Assembly: GCA_002305315.1 (NCBI GenBank)
Contig: DBQQ01000027.1
Coordinates: 1 to 36,022 of the forward strand
Direction: 5' to 3'
DNA from: Clostridiales bacterium UBA1390
Lineage (GTDB): Bacteria; Bacillota; Clostridia; Lachnospirales; Bianqueaceae
DNA length: 36,022 bases
The translations under genes and the position numbers were made by a program. Below the pieces are notes generated by a model. The model was given only the letters and a program-made list of their open reading frames with translations. It did no database searches and was not told the DNA's origin. Shown in pieces: positions 8,113 to 15,171 of this stretch. Each line of letters opens with the position of its first letter. Position 1 is the stretch's first letter.

Positions 8113-8149
8113 TTTGTCACCTCATCCCTATTTCAGTAAATTCCACCCG

Positions 8150-8179
8150 ATTATAGCACGACAGCAGGCCTCCATGCAA
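8150..8179 (-). promoter_or_regulatory. promoter of the two-component operon
   Basis: On the minus strand, TTGCAT (8179-8174) and a perfect TATAAT (8155-8150) are separated by 18 nt, about 40 nt before the regulator ATG. The promoter lies inside a stem-loop, CAGCAGG / CCTGCTG (8162-8190), that follows the stop of the upstream lipoprotein gene. The hairpin has no T-run, so termination there may be partial. Confidence 0.6.
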
Positions 8180-8201
8180 GAGACCTGCTGCCATTCGATG
8201 A

Positions 8202-8609
8202 TTAATTCCCCTTTGATGAATTTGTGCTTGCAGAGGAATTGCTGCTCGTCGAAGAATTTTGATTCTGGGAGGAATGATTGCTCGACGAGGAGCTATTATT
8301 CTTCGAAGAGCTGTTGTTCTTAGAAGAGCTGTTGTTCTTGGAAGAGCTGTTGTTCTTGGAGGAACTATTGTTCTTGGAGGAACTGTTGTTCTTGGAAGAG
8401 CTGTTGTTCTTGGAGGAACTATTGTTCTTGGAGGAACTGTTGTTTGTGGAAGAACTGTTGTTCTTCGATGGGCTGGAATTGCTCTGCGTCTGTGTCCGAG
8501 AGTTGGAATGTGTTGTCGTCGTTTTCTTCGACCCCGAACAAGCCACCAGTGAGAGGGCCAGAACGGCCACCATGCAAATCACCATGCCGCGTTTCAAAAA
8601 TCGTTTCAT
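8202..8609 (-). CDS. lipoprotein with Ser/Asn/Lys tandem-repeat domain
   Basis: 135 aa starting at ATG 8609 behind AAAGGTG; an upstream in-frame GTG is unlikely. The leader is MKRFLKRGMVICMVAVLALS followed by the lipobox LVACSG, so the mature N-terminal Cys should be lipidated and surface-exposed. The rest is low-complexity: a short Thr/Ser/Gln linker, about ten six-residue units of the type SSSKNN, and a Ser/Asn tail. No folded domain is recognisable. It lies directly upstream of the two-component genes on the same strand and is a plausible target or signal component. It may act as a flexible cell-wall spacer. Confidence 0.8.
   Translation of the reverse strand: MKRFLKRGMVICMVAVLALSLVACSGSKKTTTTHSNSRTQTQSNSSPSKNNSSSTNNSSSKNNSSSKNNSSSKNNSSSKNNSSSKNNSSSKNNSSSKNNSSSKNNSSSSSNHSSQNQNSSTSSNSSASTNSSKGN
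8293..8472 (-). repeat. 18-bp tandem repeat, ten units, coding
   Basis: Ten contiguous 18-bp units (plus-strand type CTGTTGTTCTTGGAAGAG) with one to five differences lie inside the lipoprotein gene and keep the reading frame, each encoding six residues. Alternating near-identical unit types imply slippage or unequal exchange, so the copy number probably varies between strains. Confidence 0.9.
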
Positions 8610-8668
8610 AGAAATCACCTTTCCTTTTTTATTTCAGAAGCTATTCACTGAAGTAATTTGCTTCTGTG

Positions 8669-8698
8669 ATTATAGGTTAACACGGGATCCTGAATGAA
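8669..8698 (-). promoter_or_regulatory. possible promoter of the repeat lipoprotein gene
   Basis: A perfect TATAAT (8674-8669) lies 60 nt before the lipoprotein ATG on the minus strand. The best -35 is TTCATT (8698-8693) with an 18-nt spacer, which is weak and could mean dependence on an activator such as the adjacent response regulator. Confidence 0.4.
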
Positions 8699-8768
8699 TC
8701 ATAAAAGGAACCTAAACAAATCTAAATCTTATTTTTTATCGCGTATAAATTCTCCCCTCTCAACTAAA

Positions 8769-8806
8769 AGGACGGTAAAAAATGGGGATGCATTTTTCAC
8801 CGTCCT
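8769..8806 (-). terminator. terminator of the ubiquitin-like conjugation operon
   Basis: The stem AGGACGGT.AAAAATG / CATTTTT.ACCGTCCT has one mismatch and a 6-nt loop. On the minus strand it is followed by TTTTAGTT. It lies 86 nt after the last gene of the operon (stop at 8893). The 86 nt between contain nothing else recognisable. Confidence 0.85.
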
Positions 8807-8892
8807 CCTACACTCTCATAGAGACCCAGCACTACTTCTGTAAAATAGCCTGTATCCTGTTCGATTTTCCAGATCCTTTTGTAATTTCTTCT

Positions 8893-9564
8893 TTAATTTC
8901 TGCTAAAAAAGAGCCGAACATCTTTCAACTCTTCTCTTGCAAACGGATTATCCGTCGGCGCCGGCGGTTTTGTCGGCCATATTTGCAGCAACGTAAGCGG
9001 CTGCAGCGTAATGATTCGATAGATGGAAATCCCCCATAAGACAAGCAGAAACATGCCTTCTTCCACATGATCCTGATTCAAAATATAAGGAAACAGCAGA
9101 AAACAAACTCCAAAGATCGCACACCATATCAAAATATGATTTCGTCTTTTTTTAAGACGTTCCATGTAGGCCTGGTAGCTTCTTTGTCCGTATCGAATCA
9201 GCCGCTCCTCCAGTCCATGCAGCCGCTTAAGCTTCTCCCAGGCCCAGGAAGCCGTACTGCGAATCCCCATTTCCTTCATACGCATATCCTGATAATCCTG
9301 TGTAGCCGCCCGAATCATCATCTGATACAGCCTCTTATCCGTTGGATTTTGTTCTGCCAATGGTCCCAGCATACTTAATACCTGTCTCCAATTTCCTGCA
9401 CGCAAATGATCCTTTGCCTGAAACATTGTTCGATGATATCGCAGCTGCCGCTCTTCCTGCCATTCCTCCATCACAGGCGTACCGCATCCATCACATTCAT
9501 ATCTCATTCGTTCCCGATTATAATGGCTAGACAAACTTCCGCACTGTGGACACATCCAAGCCAT
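8893..9564 (-). CDS. zinc-ribbon protein with two C-terminal membrane helices
   Basis: 223 aa starting at ATG 9564, with AAGGAGG 8 nt upstream; a longer frame is rejected. Residues 5-27 form a zinc ribbon (CPQC at 5-8, CDGC at 24-27). A helical middle part follows (LRAGNWRQVLSMLGPLAEQN is TPR-like), then two hydrophobic segments (HILIWCAIFGVCFLLFPYIL and MFLLVLWGISIYRIITL) and a short cytoplasmic tail. It is the last gene of the Ubl operon, 13 nt after the SPFH gene. Zinc-ribbon membrane proteins often accompany SPFH proteins, so it may anchor the complex at the membrane (inference). Confidence 0.75.
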   Translation of the reverse strand: MAWMCPQCGSLSSHYNRERMRYECDGCGTPVMEEWQEERQLRYHRTMFQAKDHLRAGNWRQVLSMLGPLAEQNPTDKRLYQMMIRAATQDYQDMRMKEMGIRSTASWAWEKLKRLHGLEERLIRYGQRSYQAYMERLKKRRNHILIWCAIFGVCFLLFPYILNQDHVEEGMFLLVLWGISIYRIITLQPLTLLQIWPTKPPAPTDNPFAREELKDVRLFFSRN

Positions 9565-9577
9565 TCCAAAGCCTCCT

Positions 9578-10564
9578 TTACCGGTTTCTTGGCGGCATCG
9601 ACGGAGGACGAGACTGTCCCTCGGAAGAATCCTCTCCGTCATGATTGTCATTCATCATACGTCGCCAATTCCTTTGTAATTCTGGCAGAAGTTCGGATAA
9701 CAGCATTGTCTGCATCATCATCGCAGCCACGTCGCCCCCTGAATTTTCTGCCGTTTGCCCTCTATTCGCAGAGATTCCTGTCAACATCTCCGCTATTGTT
9801 CTCTGGTCTAAATTCCCACGCCATACTCTCTGCAAATGATCCAGTTCCAGATCGGTTCTGGTTTTGCCCTCCGCGTACTGTCTTTCCAGCTCCCGCAGAC
9901 GTTCCATCTCCTGATCTGGCACATAGATACCCGTAAGCGCAAATCGATGCAAATCCAGGCCGTATCTTTGAAGTTCCTGCTGTAATGCGGGAAAGATCAG
10001 GCGACTCATCTCCATCAGCTGACTGTTCCATGCCATCATATTCTGAGTTCCCAATTTTTTGGAAATTTCTTCTCGAATCGGTGTCAAAACTAATTGTCTA
10101 ATGCAGGGTTCCAAGTCATCTTCTGTAAAAGCAGCGTGATACGCCCCGATCATTTTTTCTAACAGCTGTTTGGGATTCTGAATGGACAATGTCATCGTAC
10201 AAGAGGCAAGCGCCTTCATCGTCAGCTGAAATCTCGATTCTGTAAATGGAATTTCTCCGCTGCCTACCTGCATGAATTTATCCTTACCCGGAGAAATAAA
10301 AAACACGGTCACTGTCACTCCCGCATCCCCATGTGTCATGATATGACGGAGACGTACAAAGAATGGGTCTTCTCCTGTCATGATCCTGTATCTTCCAGGC
10401 GTATAGGGATCGGATACTCGTCCATTCACTGCCGCGAAAGCAACTGTCCCTGGCGGAACAATCAGAATACTCCCGTTGACAACGGCTGTGCGCAGATCGC
10501 AGGGACAGGAGTATACTCGGATCCAGTCCTGCCCTCCTGGATCTCGGATGACGGATTGATACAT
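9578..10564 (-). CDS. SPFH/band-7-like domain protein
   Basis: 328 aa. It resembles the bacterial YdjI-like branch of the SPFH (band 7) superfamily, which assembles on membranes. Early beta strands (NGSILIVPPGTVAFAAVNG, then a PGRYRI motif) are followed by a strand-rich domain to about residue 150, a helical part with LTPIREEISKKLG and YGLDLHRFALTGIYVPD, and a Gln/Arg/Pro-rich C-terminal tail of roughly 60 residues. GAGGAGGG lies just before the ATG. The first 103 nt overlap the end of the transglutaminase-like gene in another frame, an unusually long overlap. Role inferred: membrane scaffold for the Ubl system. Confidence 0.75.
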   Translation of the reverse strand: MYQSVIRDPGGQDWIRVYSCPCDLRTAVVNGSILIVPPGTVAFAAVNGRVSDPYTPGRYRIMTGEDPFFVRLRHIMTHGDAGVTVTVFFISPGKDKFMQVGSGEIPFTESRFQLTMKALASCTMTLSIQNPKQLLEKMIGAYHAAFTEDDLEPCIRQLVLTPIREEISKKLGTQNMMAWNSQLMEMSRLIFPALQQELQRYGLDLHRFALTGIYVPDQEMERLRELERQYAEGKTRTDLELDHLQRVWRGNLDQRTIAEMLTGISANRGQTAENSGGDVAAMMMQTMLLSELLPELQRNWRRMMNDNHDGEDSSEGQSRPPSMPPRNR

Positions 10565-11304
10565 AAATTTCCCTCCTCATCGAAAAAAGCCAAAATATGA
10601 TCCTTACGAATCTGTTTCTCATTCAAGTTAAAATACTGGAACGGTACCTGCCCGGATATGCCGGAATCCCAGGTGACATCACAATGATATTCCTGTTCAT
10701 CCAGCCACAGCTTTGTCCAACAATGCCAAGTCGCGCGTTCTTCACTCATCTTTCCGAATGCTTTCACACAGGGAATCCCTAACCTTCGGAAACACAGCAG
10801 CAGCATAGCATTATACCCCTCACACACACCACTCCGGTAAAGAATCGGCCCTACCACATTATGGTCGCAATCACCATTCTGATTATCGTAGGTAAGCATC
10901 TTGGCGATCCGTTGATAAACCATTCTCTCCTGTTCTTCCAAAGTGTGATAAGCTGTCCCCCGGACAAGCTGACAAATTCTCCTACGCAGTTGCAGCGTGA
11001 TTCGATCAATCATATCCGGATGATATAAGCGTCGATATTCTAGGGTACCCTCGAGGCCTCTTATGGTAATTCTATACTGGGTTCCAAGGTAGAAGTATTC
11101 CGGATGATCGTCCCGCAGGGCCTGATAGGCCCTGCTGATATCCTTCATAAAAGTATCAAACCGCTTCATTCTAAATTGAATTTGATTGCGGTAATCCTTC
11201 CGGCGGCAATGAGCTTCCAGGGCATCATAGATCCATTGTCCCTGCAGACTCAGCTGATCTCTATAGTAGTATTGGCCCTGGTTTCTCGGCGCTTTCGTTC
11301 TCAT
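10462..11304 (-). CDS. transglutaminase-like cysteine protease/acyltransferase
   Basis: 280 aa. The papain-like transglutaminase core is clear: Cys151 in RSGVCEGYNAMLL, His194 in TWHCWTKLWLD and Asp209 in YHCDVTWD give the Cys-His-Asp triad. Such domains act as peptidases, deamidases or transamidases. No signal peptide or membrane helix is present, so it should be cytoplasmic. The ATG overlaps the JAB stop as ATGA, so the two genes are coupled. Beside a JAB isopeptidase it could be a second enzyme acting on Ubl-linked chains, either cleaving or forming bonds. The last 34 codons overlap the SPFH gene. Confidence 0.85.
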   Translation of the reverse strand: MRTKAPRNQGQYYYRDQLSLQGQWIYDALEAHCRRKDYRNQIQFRMKRFDTFMKDISRAYQALRDDHPEYFYLGTQYRITIRGLEGTLEYRRLYHPDMIDRITLQLRRRICQLVRGTAYHTLEEQERMVYQRIAKMLTYDNQNGDCDHNVVGPILYRSGVCEGYNAMLLLCFRRLGIPCVKAFGKMSEERATWHCWTKLWLDEQEYHCDVTWDSGISGQVPFQYFNLNEKQIRKDHILAFFDEEGNLCINPSSEIQEGRTGSEYTPVPAICAQPLSTGVF

Positions 11305-12161
11305 TTTTTCTGTCCCTTCTCATCCAACACCAATTTAATTTTCAAGCTGGTTCGGCCCCCCAAATGGTTTTTGCAATGCAGCTCTCCCTGTGCGTTTTTT
11401 TGTTCCAACCATTCCCACAACATGTTCATCAGCTCATTGCCCAACGAATTTTTGCTGAGATTTCCTTTCTGGCGCTCGTATACGATGATCTGTGCCGGTG
11501 CGAAGTCCTTGCCCACGCATCCGAGCATCTGTCGGCGAATCGGATCGCAGACAAAGATACAGATGGGCGCCGTCGCCGCCCGTGCGGCGCCGCTTACGCG
11601 ATCGGTTCGGGACCAGAATACACCCAGATCCGGATGGGTATGCCCCTCCAATACAAATTCGCTGGAACCATATCGTTTGAGAAATGGATCCACGGTCTTC
11701 CCGTATGAGTCCGTATTGCATTCCTTCTCGTGCTGCATGAATTCCTCCCGATAATAGGCCAAGAAGTCAAGACCCGGATTCGCTTCGCCATTCGGGCCCA
11801 GATTTTCAGCAGAAACGCTGCCTCGGTTCATCGTCGGAATCTGAATAAAGTGGGAAATGACGATCTGCGCTCTGCCCCTATCATCCACAAAGAAATGACC
11901 ATACCCGGCATACTTCTGTTCCAGCCGGTTCATGGGGGATCGTCTGCCGTAACTGACAATTCCGCAGAACTCCTCATAAGCCTCTGGCAGAATGAAGACT
12001 TTATTGGCGCCCTCGCCATATCGTTTCGCAATATGTACATCGCCGCACTGTGCTTCAATGATCGCCATGATTCTATCCGGGTTCAGCACCGGAAACATCC
12101 GGGGCGGCTCCACTCTGCGCGGCGGCATCCTGACGGGTACGTCCTGTTTTTTCTTTTCCAT
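11301..12161 (-). CDS. JAB/JAMM (MPN) metalloprotease, probable Ubl isopeptidase
   Basis: 286 aa. The full JAMM zinc motif is present: GHTHPDLGVFWSRTD gives His174, His176, Ser184 and Asp187 with canonical HxHx7Sx2D spacing, and Glu64 in YEEFCGIVSYG is the expected upstream general base. JAMM enzymes remove or process ubiquitin-like proteins. The N-terminal 30 residues are Pro/Arg-rich. The C-terminal 100 residues are helical and include a possible E1/E2-contact region rich in Leu and Lys. It starts 1 nt after the E2 gene behind AGGAGGG and ends overlapping the transglutaminase-like gene. The expected role is Ubl maturation or removal from targets. Confidence 0.92.
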   Translation of the reverse strand: MEKKKQDVPVRMPPRRVEPPRMFPVLNPDRIMAIIEAQCGDVHIAKRYGEGANKVFILPEAYEEFCGIVSYGRRSPMNRLEQKYAGYGHFFVDDRGRAQIVISHFIQIPTMNRGSVSAENLGPNGEANPGLDFLAYYREEFMQHEKECNTDSYGKTVDPFLKRYGSSEFVLEGHTHPDLGVFWSRTDRVSGAARAATAPICIFVCDPIRRQMLGCVGKDFAPAQIIVYERQKGNLSKNSLGNELMNMLWEWLEQKNAQGELHCKNHLGGRTSLKIKLVLDEKGQKK

Positions 12162-12162
12162 A

Positions 12163-12795
12163 TCAACGATCCCTCCTTCTGGGTAATGAACGAGTCGTGG
12201 TTTTTTCTACTGTTCTGCTTCTTCTCTGCGGCAGTGGTGTATCCGGCGCGTAGACCAGCCGCGGGGTGATCGTCGGAAACGCGCCGCTCGCTACATGTGC
12301 CCGATGCCAATCTTCCATATAGGGGTTCGCCATAGACTCATACCGGGTGACTACTGGATTATGAATCATGTCCATGATCAGTTTCTCCGCGACAGTCAGC
12401 AGCGAACTTGTGAAAATAATCCAGTTATCGATGCAAGCCGCTCCTGAACGAAATACATTCGGACTGGCCAGATAATGATTGGGTGCATAGAAGGCTCTGA
12501 CGCCCTTCAGCGGATACCCGAGATATGCGACGACATCCACACTCATCGAGGAACAGGACTTGGGCGCCGTATCCTTAGCGTCCGATAAATAGTGCGTGGG
12601 AGCTTTCACCGTGATCCGCAGATGCAGTTCCTCTCCCGCTTCTGCTCTGCATCTTTCGATCGTGACATACTTGGGATTATACTTTTTCATCAGGGCCTGG
12701 TAGTCATTGCGAAGAGCCTCCTGGGACTCGTCATCACTGATCGTTACCGTCTGAGAACGGCCTTTCTCGTCAATATAGGTTGCGCTGTAACTCAT
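12163..12795 (-). CDS. E2-like ubiquitin-conjugating fold protein
   Basis: 210 aa. The region SPNVFRSGAACIDNW (111-125) matches the eukaryotic E2 active-site pattern HPN..(G)..C(L/I)D.W, and Cys121 is the predicted thioester residue. Upstream is the beta-sheet region expected of a UBC fold (HLRITVKAPTHYL, then VAYLGYPLKGVRAFY resembling the YP..P strand). Beyond Cys121 is a helix and a Pro/Arg-rich basic tail. The histidine of HPN is replaced by Ser. It lies between E1 and JAB genes with tight spacing (10 nt and 1 nt), so it forms one conjugation cassette. It should accept Ubl from the adjacent E1. Confidence 0.88.
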   Translation of the reverse strand: MSYSATYIDEKGRSQTVTISDDESQEALRNDYQALMKKYNPKYVTIERCRAEAGEELHLRITVKAPTHYLSDAKDTAPKSCSSMSVDVVAYLGYPLKGVRAFYAPNHYLASPNVFRSGAACIDNWIIFTSSLLTVAEKLIMDMIHNPVVTRYESMANPYMEDWHRAHVASGAFPTITPRLVYAPDTPLPQRRSRTVEKTTTRSLPRRRDR

Positions 12796-12805
12796 AGTAT
12801 CCTCC

Positions 12806-14077
12806 TTATCGCAGCTTTTCTACACTGTAGAACTGAGCTGGGTCGTCCATACAGGTGAAAACCGATGTGGTAATCTTTCCTTCATCCAGGAAATCCAATG
12901 CGCCATTCCGCTGAATCACACGAATATGCGCGCCCAGTGGATATCCCAGGTCAAATAGTGTCATCGCCTTGAGTGCCGGCATGCTATGCATCGTGAATGC
13001 GTGCTCCACGGTTCCTGGTGGGAAATCCACGTCATACCGCGCGTGCTTTCCCTCTTCCTTGCAGGGAGCACACCGCAGGTCTTCCAGGAAAGTCCGGCCT
13101 TCATGTTTCATGACAGAAATCGGGCGCCCGCAAGCATGACACACGTCCGTGACAATGAAGCCGGAATAGACGACATTCTTATAATAAAGTGCATGTACTG
13201 CCACCTCAAACTCCTCTGTCCCCAGAATCTCCTGAATCTGTTTCAAGGCCCCATCCAGCGTCAGATTCAACACACTGCCAGAGAGAGGATAGATCATGTC
13301 AGGCGGCTTGATCTGACAGCCGGGACAGTCTCTCTTTCGCATCGGATGCGAAACGCTGAGCTCCAGATGCGGATATGCCGTATAGGTAATCCGGCTGTTC
13401 ATGACCCCTTCTGCCCCAATTACGGCGGCTCGGTATTGTTCCGCGGAGAGACTAGCCGCGATGGAACTCGCAAGCCCAGATGTGCGGACGATTTCGGGTT
13501 CCCCGTCAATCTCACGAATCTGCGGACCGCTGCAGGATGTACGTACCGCGCCATCTTTCAGCCACTTCTCGTCCAAAAGGCAGCGCACGCAGAAATCTTT
13601 TCCATCCAGGATGACGCTCTGCGCCATCTCATCATGCGTCCCATCCATGATCACAATCGGTCTGCGCTCCGCCGGAATCGCCATATAGAGCTCGTTAAAC
13701 AATGCTTTGGCCGCAAAATTATCCACGCATAGGATCACTACATCATAGGCGGCAATCACTTCTGGACCCAGCATGCACAGATCCGTATCCACCCCATGTG
13801 AGATGCATCCTTCCTCTAAGAGCGGGCGTACACGTTCCGCTACACAGACCGCCTTATTCTTTCCTGCGTCCTCTGGGGTCCGGACAATTCCACTGTGCTT
13901 CGCGGCATTTTCTAATGTGAATGTGTCAAAATCGGCCAGACTGACGCTGGATCCCATCTTAGTGACATTCTCACCGACATAGGAACCGACCGCTCCGCCG
14001 CCAATGATCAATACTTTTTTATCCCGAAATAAATGTCTGTAGACTGAGAGTTTCAAAGGATTGTAGATTGAATTCAT
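12806..14077 (-). CDS. E1-like ThiF/MoeB-family adenylating enzyme
   Basis: 423 aa. The ThiF/E1 fold adenylates the C-terminus of a Ubl. Seen are the Rossmann motif IGGGAVGSYVGE (25-36), Asp49/Asp51, ENAAKHSGIVR (a variant of the usual N..R segment), IVIMDGTHDE and a candidate catalytic Cys182 in RTSCSGP. Paired Cys (163/166 and 251/254) are the usual structural zinc site. The C-terminal 150 residues are extra: a second CxxC pair (313/316 and 336/339) and a beta-rich end (LGAHIRVIQRNGALDFLDEG). This is longer than MoeB or ThiF, so it belongs to the ubiquitin-type E1 relatives. A hairpin and a TAA-GGAGG junction link it to its neighbours. Confidence 0.9.
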   Translation of the reverse strand: MNSIYNPLKLSVYRHLFRDKKVLIIGGGAVGSYVGENVTKMGSSVSLADFDTFTLENAAKHSGIVRTPEDAGKNKAVCVAERVRPLLEEGCISHGVDTDLCMLGPEVIAAYDVVILCVDNFAAKALFNELYMAIPAERRPIVIMDGTHDEMAQSVILDGKDFCVRCLLDEKWLKDGAVRTSCSGPQIREIDGEPEIVRTSGLASSIAASLSAEQYRAAVIGAEGVMNSRITYTAYPHLELSVSHPMRKRDCPGCQIKPPDMIYPLSGSVLNLTLDGALKQIQEILGTEEFEVAVHALYYKNVVYSGFIVTDVCHACGRPISVMKHEGRTFLEDLRCAPCKEEGKHARYDVDFPPGTVEHAFTMHSMPALKAMTLFDLGYPLGAHIRVIQRNGALDFLDEGKITTSVFTCMDDPAQFYSVEKLR

Positions 14078-14097
14078 GTTTCTTCTCCTTTTTGTTG

Positions 14098-14124
14098 TCC
14101 CCTGACGCTAAAACGGTCAGGGGA
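14098..14124 (-). other. intergenic stem-loop between membrane/zinc gene and E1 gene
   Basis: TCCCCTGAC / GTCAGGGGA (14098-14106 / 14116-14124) form a perfect 9-bp stem with a 9-nt loop that overlaps the stop codon of the upstream gene. On the minus strand it is followed by CAACAAAAAGG and not by a T-run. It could be an RNA processing or stability element that sets E1 levels apart from Ubl levels. Confidence 0.6.
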
Positions 14125-14521
14125 CGATGATTTTTCCATTTCGTTGGATTCTGTGCCCCCTGGAACAATAGTAACACTGTGCCGACGCATCCCAGAAGAT
14201 TTTCTGTGGTTTTCCCTGCTCATTTCGCTCCTTGTCAACAGGACAGCAAGGAAACTGTACCGGTGTAATCCCTCGAGGGCCCAAGACTACCACTCGGTTT
14301 CTCGAATGGGTAGAACGATGTGGCAAGGGAGGGGGCGCGGCATATACAGAGAATCTTTTGTTTCTTATCTCCGATGATCTGGCGGGATCTACATCGATTC
14401 GGGAAGGCAAGGAATGCTGCGCGGAGTGTCTTGATGTTTTTCGTTTTCTCCTCGCCCTGACTGCCTTTCGTATCATCCATGCCATGATCACCAAAATCGC
14501 GATCCCAAGCAGAGCTTCCAT
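14117..14521 (-). CDS. small single-pass membrane protein with Cys-rich (zinc) C-terminus
   Basis: 134 aa starting at ATG 14521 behind AGGAGGTGA. Residues 1-20 form a hydrophobic helix (ALLGIAILVIMAWMI) followed by an Arg/Lys-rich patch, which predicts an anchored protein with a cytoplasmic domain. The middle is Ser/Pro/Arg-rich and disordered. The C-terminal 50 residues carry CCPVD and CYYCSRGH motifs, a likely zinc-binding ribbon or treble clef. It sits between the Ubl and E1 genes and could be a membrane target, a scaffold or an E3-like adaptor; none is shown. A decayed copy lies at 15050-15149, so it was duplicated together with the Ubl gene. Confidence 0.7.
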   Translation of the reverse strand: MEALLGIAILVIMAWMIRKAVRARRKRKTSRHSAQHSLPSRIDVDPARSSEIRNKRFSVYAAPPPLPHRSTHSRNRVVVLGPRGITPVQFPCCPVDKERNEQGKPQKIFWDASAQCYYCSRGHRIQRNGKIIVP

Positions 14522-14543
14522 CACCGATCACCTCCTTCCCCTT

Positions 14544-14846
14544 TCAAATGATATGCGCATTTTCACTGATGACCAGGATATCTCCCGTCTGAAGTTTCAG
14601 TCCTGCAACTGTCTCGCTGCTGTCGCTGGTGGCATCTCCTGTGCGCTTATTCTTAAACAGGTACTTACTGTCTTCTGGCTGGAAGCCGAGATCCTCCGCA
14701 TACTCTTTCAGAATCTGTCCCAGCGTATTGTCATCGCATACCAGAGCCTTTGGATAACATACCCCCGTCATTCTATTCAGAAGGTCAATTCCCTTAATGC
14801 CAAAGCCCTCTGCTTCTTCCGCAGTTTTCATCGGCTTATCGTTCAT
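14544..14846 (-). CDS. ubiquitin-like beta-grasp protein, copy 1
   Basis: 100 aa from ATG 14846 (AAAGGGG 8 nt upstream); a longer frame from 14882 is less likely because the Ubl copy at 15172-15471 has the same short start. The product has a beta-strand/turn start (IDLLNRMTGVCYPKAL), a helix (NTLGQILKEYAEDLG), a strand with LFKNKRTG and an ending LKLQTGDILVISE, which is the order of ubiquitin-like folds. The sequence ends NAHII, with no Gly-Gly. It is followed by the membrane/zinc gene and the E1-E2-JAB cassette and should be the modifier of that system. The fold call rests on pattern and context, so family placement should be tested. Confidence 0.78.
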   Translation of the reverse strand: MNDKPMKTAEEAEGFGIKGIDLLNRMTGVCYPKALVCDDNTLGQILKEYAEDLGFQPEDSKYLFKNKRTGDATSDSSETVAGLKLQTGDILVISENAHII

Positions 14847-14873
14847 TCTGATACCCCTTTCCTCCGTATTCTC

Positions 14874-14894
14874 ACACCTCATCTCATGCGGTGT
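14874..14894. promoter_or_regulatory. conserved dyad in the leader of Ubl copy 1
   Basis: ACACC (14874-14878) and GGTGT (14890-14894) flank 11 nt. The same dyad with the same spacing recurs upstream of Ubl copy 2 at 15500-15520, inside a leader that is otherwise only partly conserved. It could be an operator or an mRNA leader hairpin. Confidence 0.5.
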
Positions 14895-14968
14895 CTGAGT
14901 TTTTCTACGAACATGTTTTTGAAATCTCCATCCCTTTTATCGAAAAAAAAGATTCTCCGAGTAAAAGA

Positions 14969-15002
14969 GGGCGCACCCCAGTATTGATACCGAGATGCGC
15001 CC
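14969..15002 (-). terminator. terminator-like hairpin between the two Ubl units
   Basis: GGGCGCA / TGCGCCC (14969-14975 / 14996-15002) form an outer stem, and GTAT / ATAC form an inner stem. On the minus strand it is followed by CTCTTTTACTC and, 20 nt later, by TCTTTTTTTTCG. It may terminate or attenuate transcription between copy 2 and copy 1. In that case copy 1 would need its own promoter. Confidence 0.5.
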
Positions 15003-15049
15003 ATGCTGTTACGAGGCACCATACTGTAAGACAGGTTTAAAGAATGGAG

Positions 15050-15149
15050 AAGGCGGCGCGGAATGCCTCACTGCTTTTCTGTTCTTCCTCACCCTGCTGA
15101 TCTTTTCATAGGGTTATCATCAGAGTGACTATCCAAAGCAGCTCTCCAT
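15050..15149 (-). pseudogene. decayed copy of the small membrane/zinc gene
   Basis: The 100 bp downstream of Ubl copy 2 aligns with the ribosome binding site and 5' third of the gene at 14117-14521 (shared GGAAGG.GGTGATCGGT, ATGG..GCTCTGCTT-like start, and a shared GAGGA..A.AA.CA tract). The frame is broken after five codons (ATG GAG AGC TGC TTT GGA TAG), and the 3' part is missing. It is the remnant of a tandem duplication of the Ubl-membrane gene pair. Confidence 0.7.
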
Positions 15150-15171
15150 AACCGATCACCGCCTTCCTGAC

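Noticed and set aside
8293..8472. CRISPR-like repeat
   Set aside because: The units are contiguous 18-bp coding repeats with no unique spacers and no cas genes.
8278..8697. Plus-strand frame with Leu/Glu repeats
   Set aside because: This is the antisense reading of the 18-bp repeat in the lipoprotein gene; the minus-strand frame has a signal peptide, lipobox and ribosome binding site.
12986..13732. 248-aa plus-strand open frame
   Set aside because: It is antisense to the E1-like gene and has no recognisable domain.
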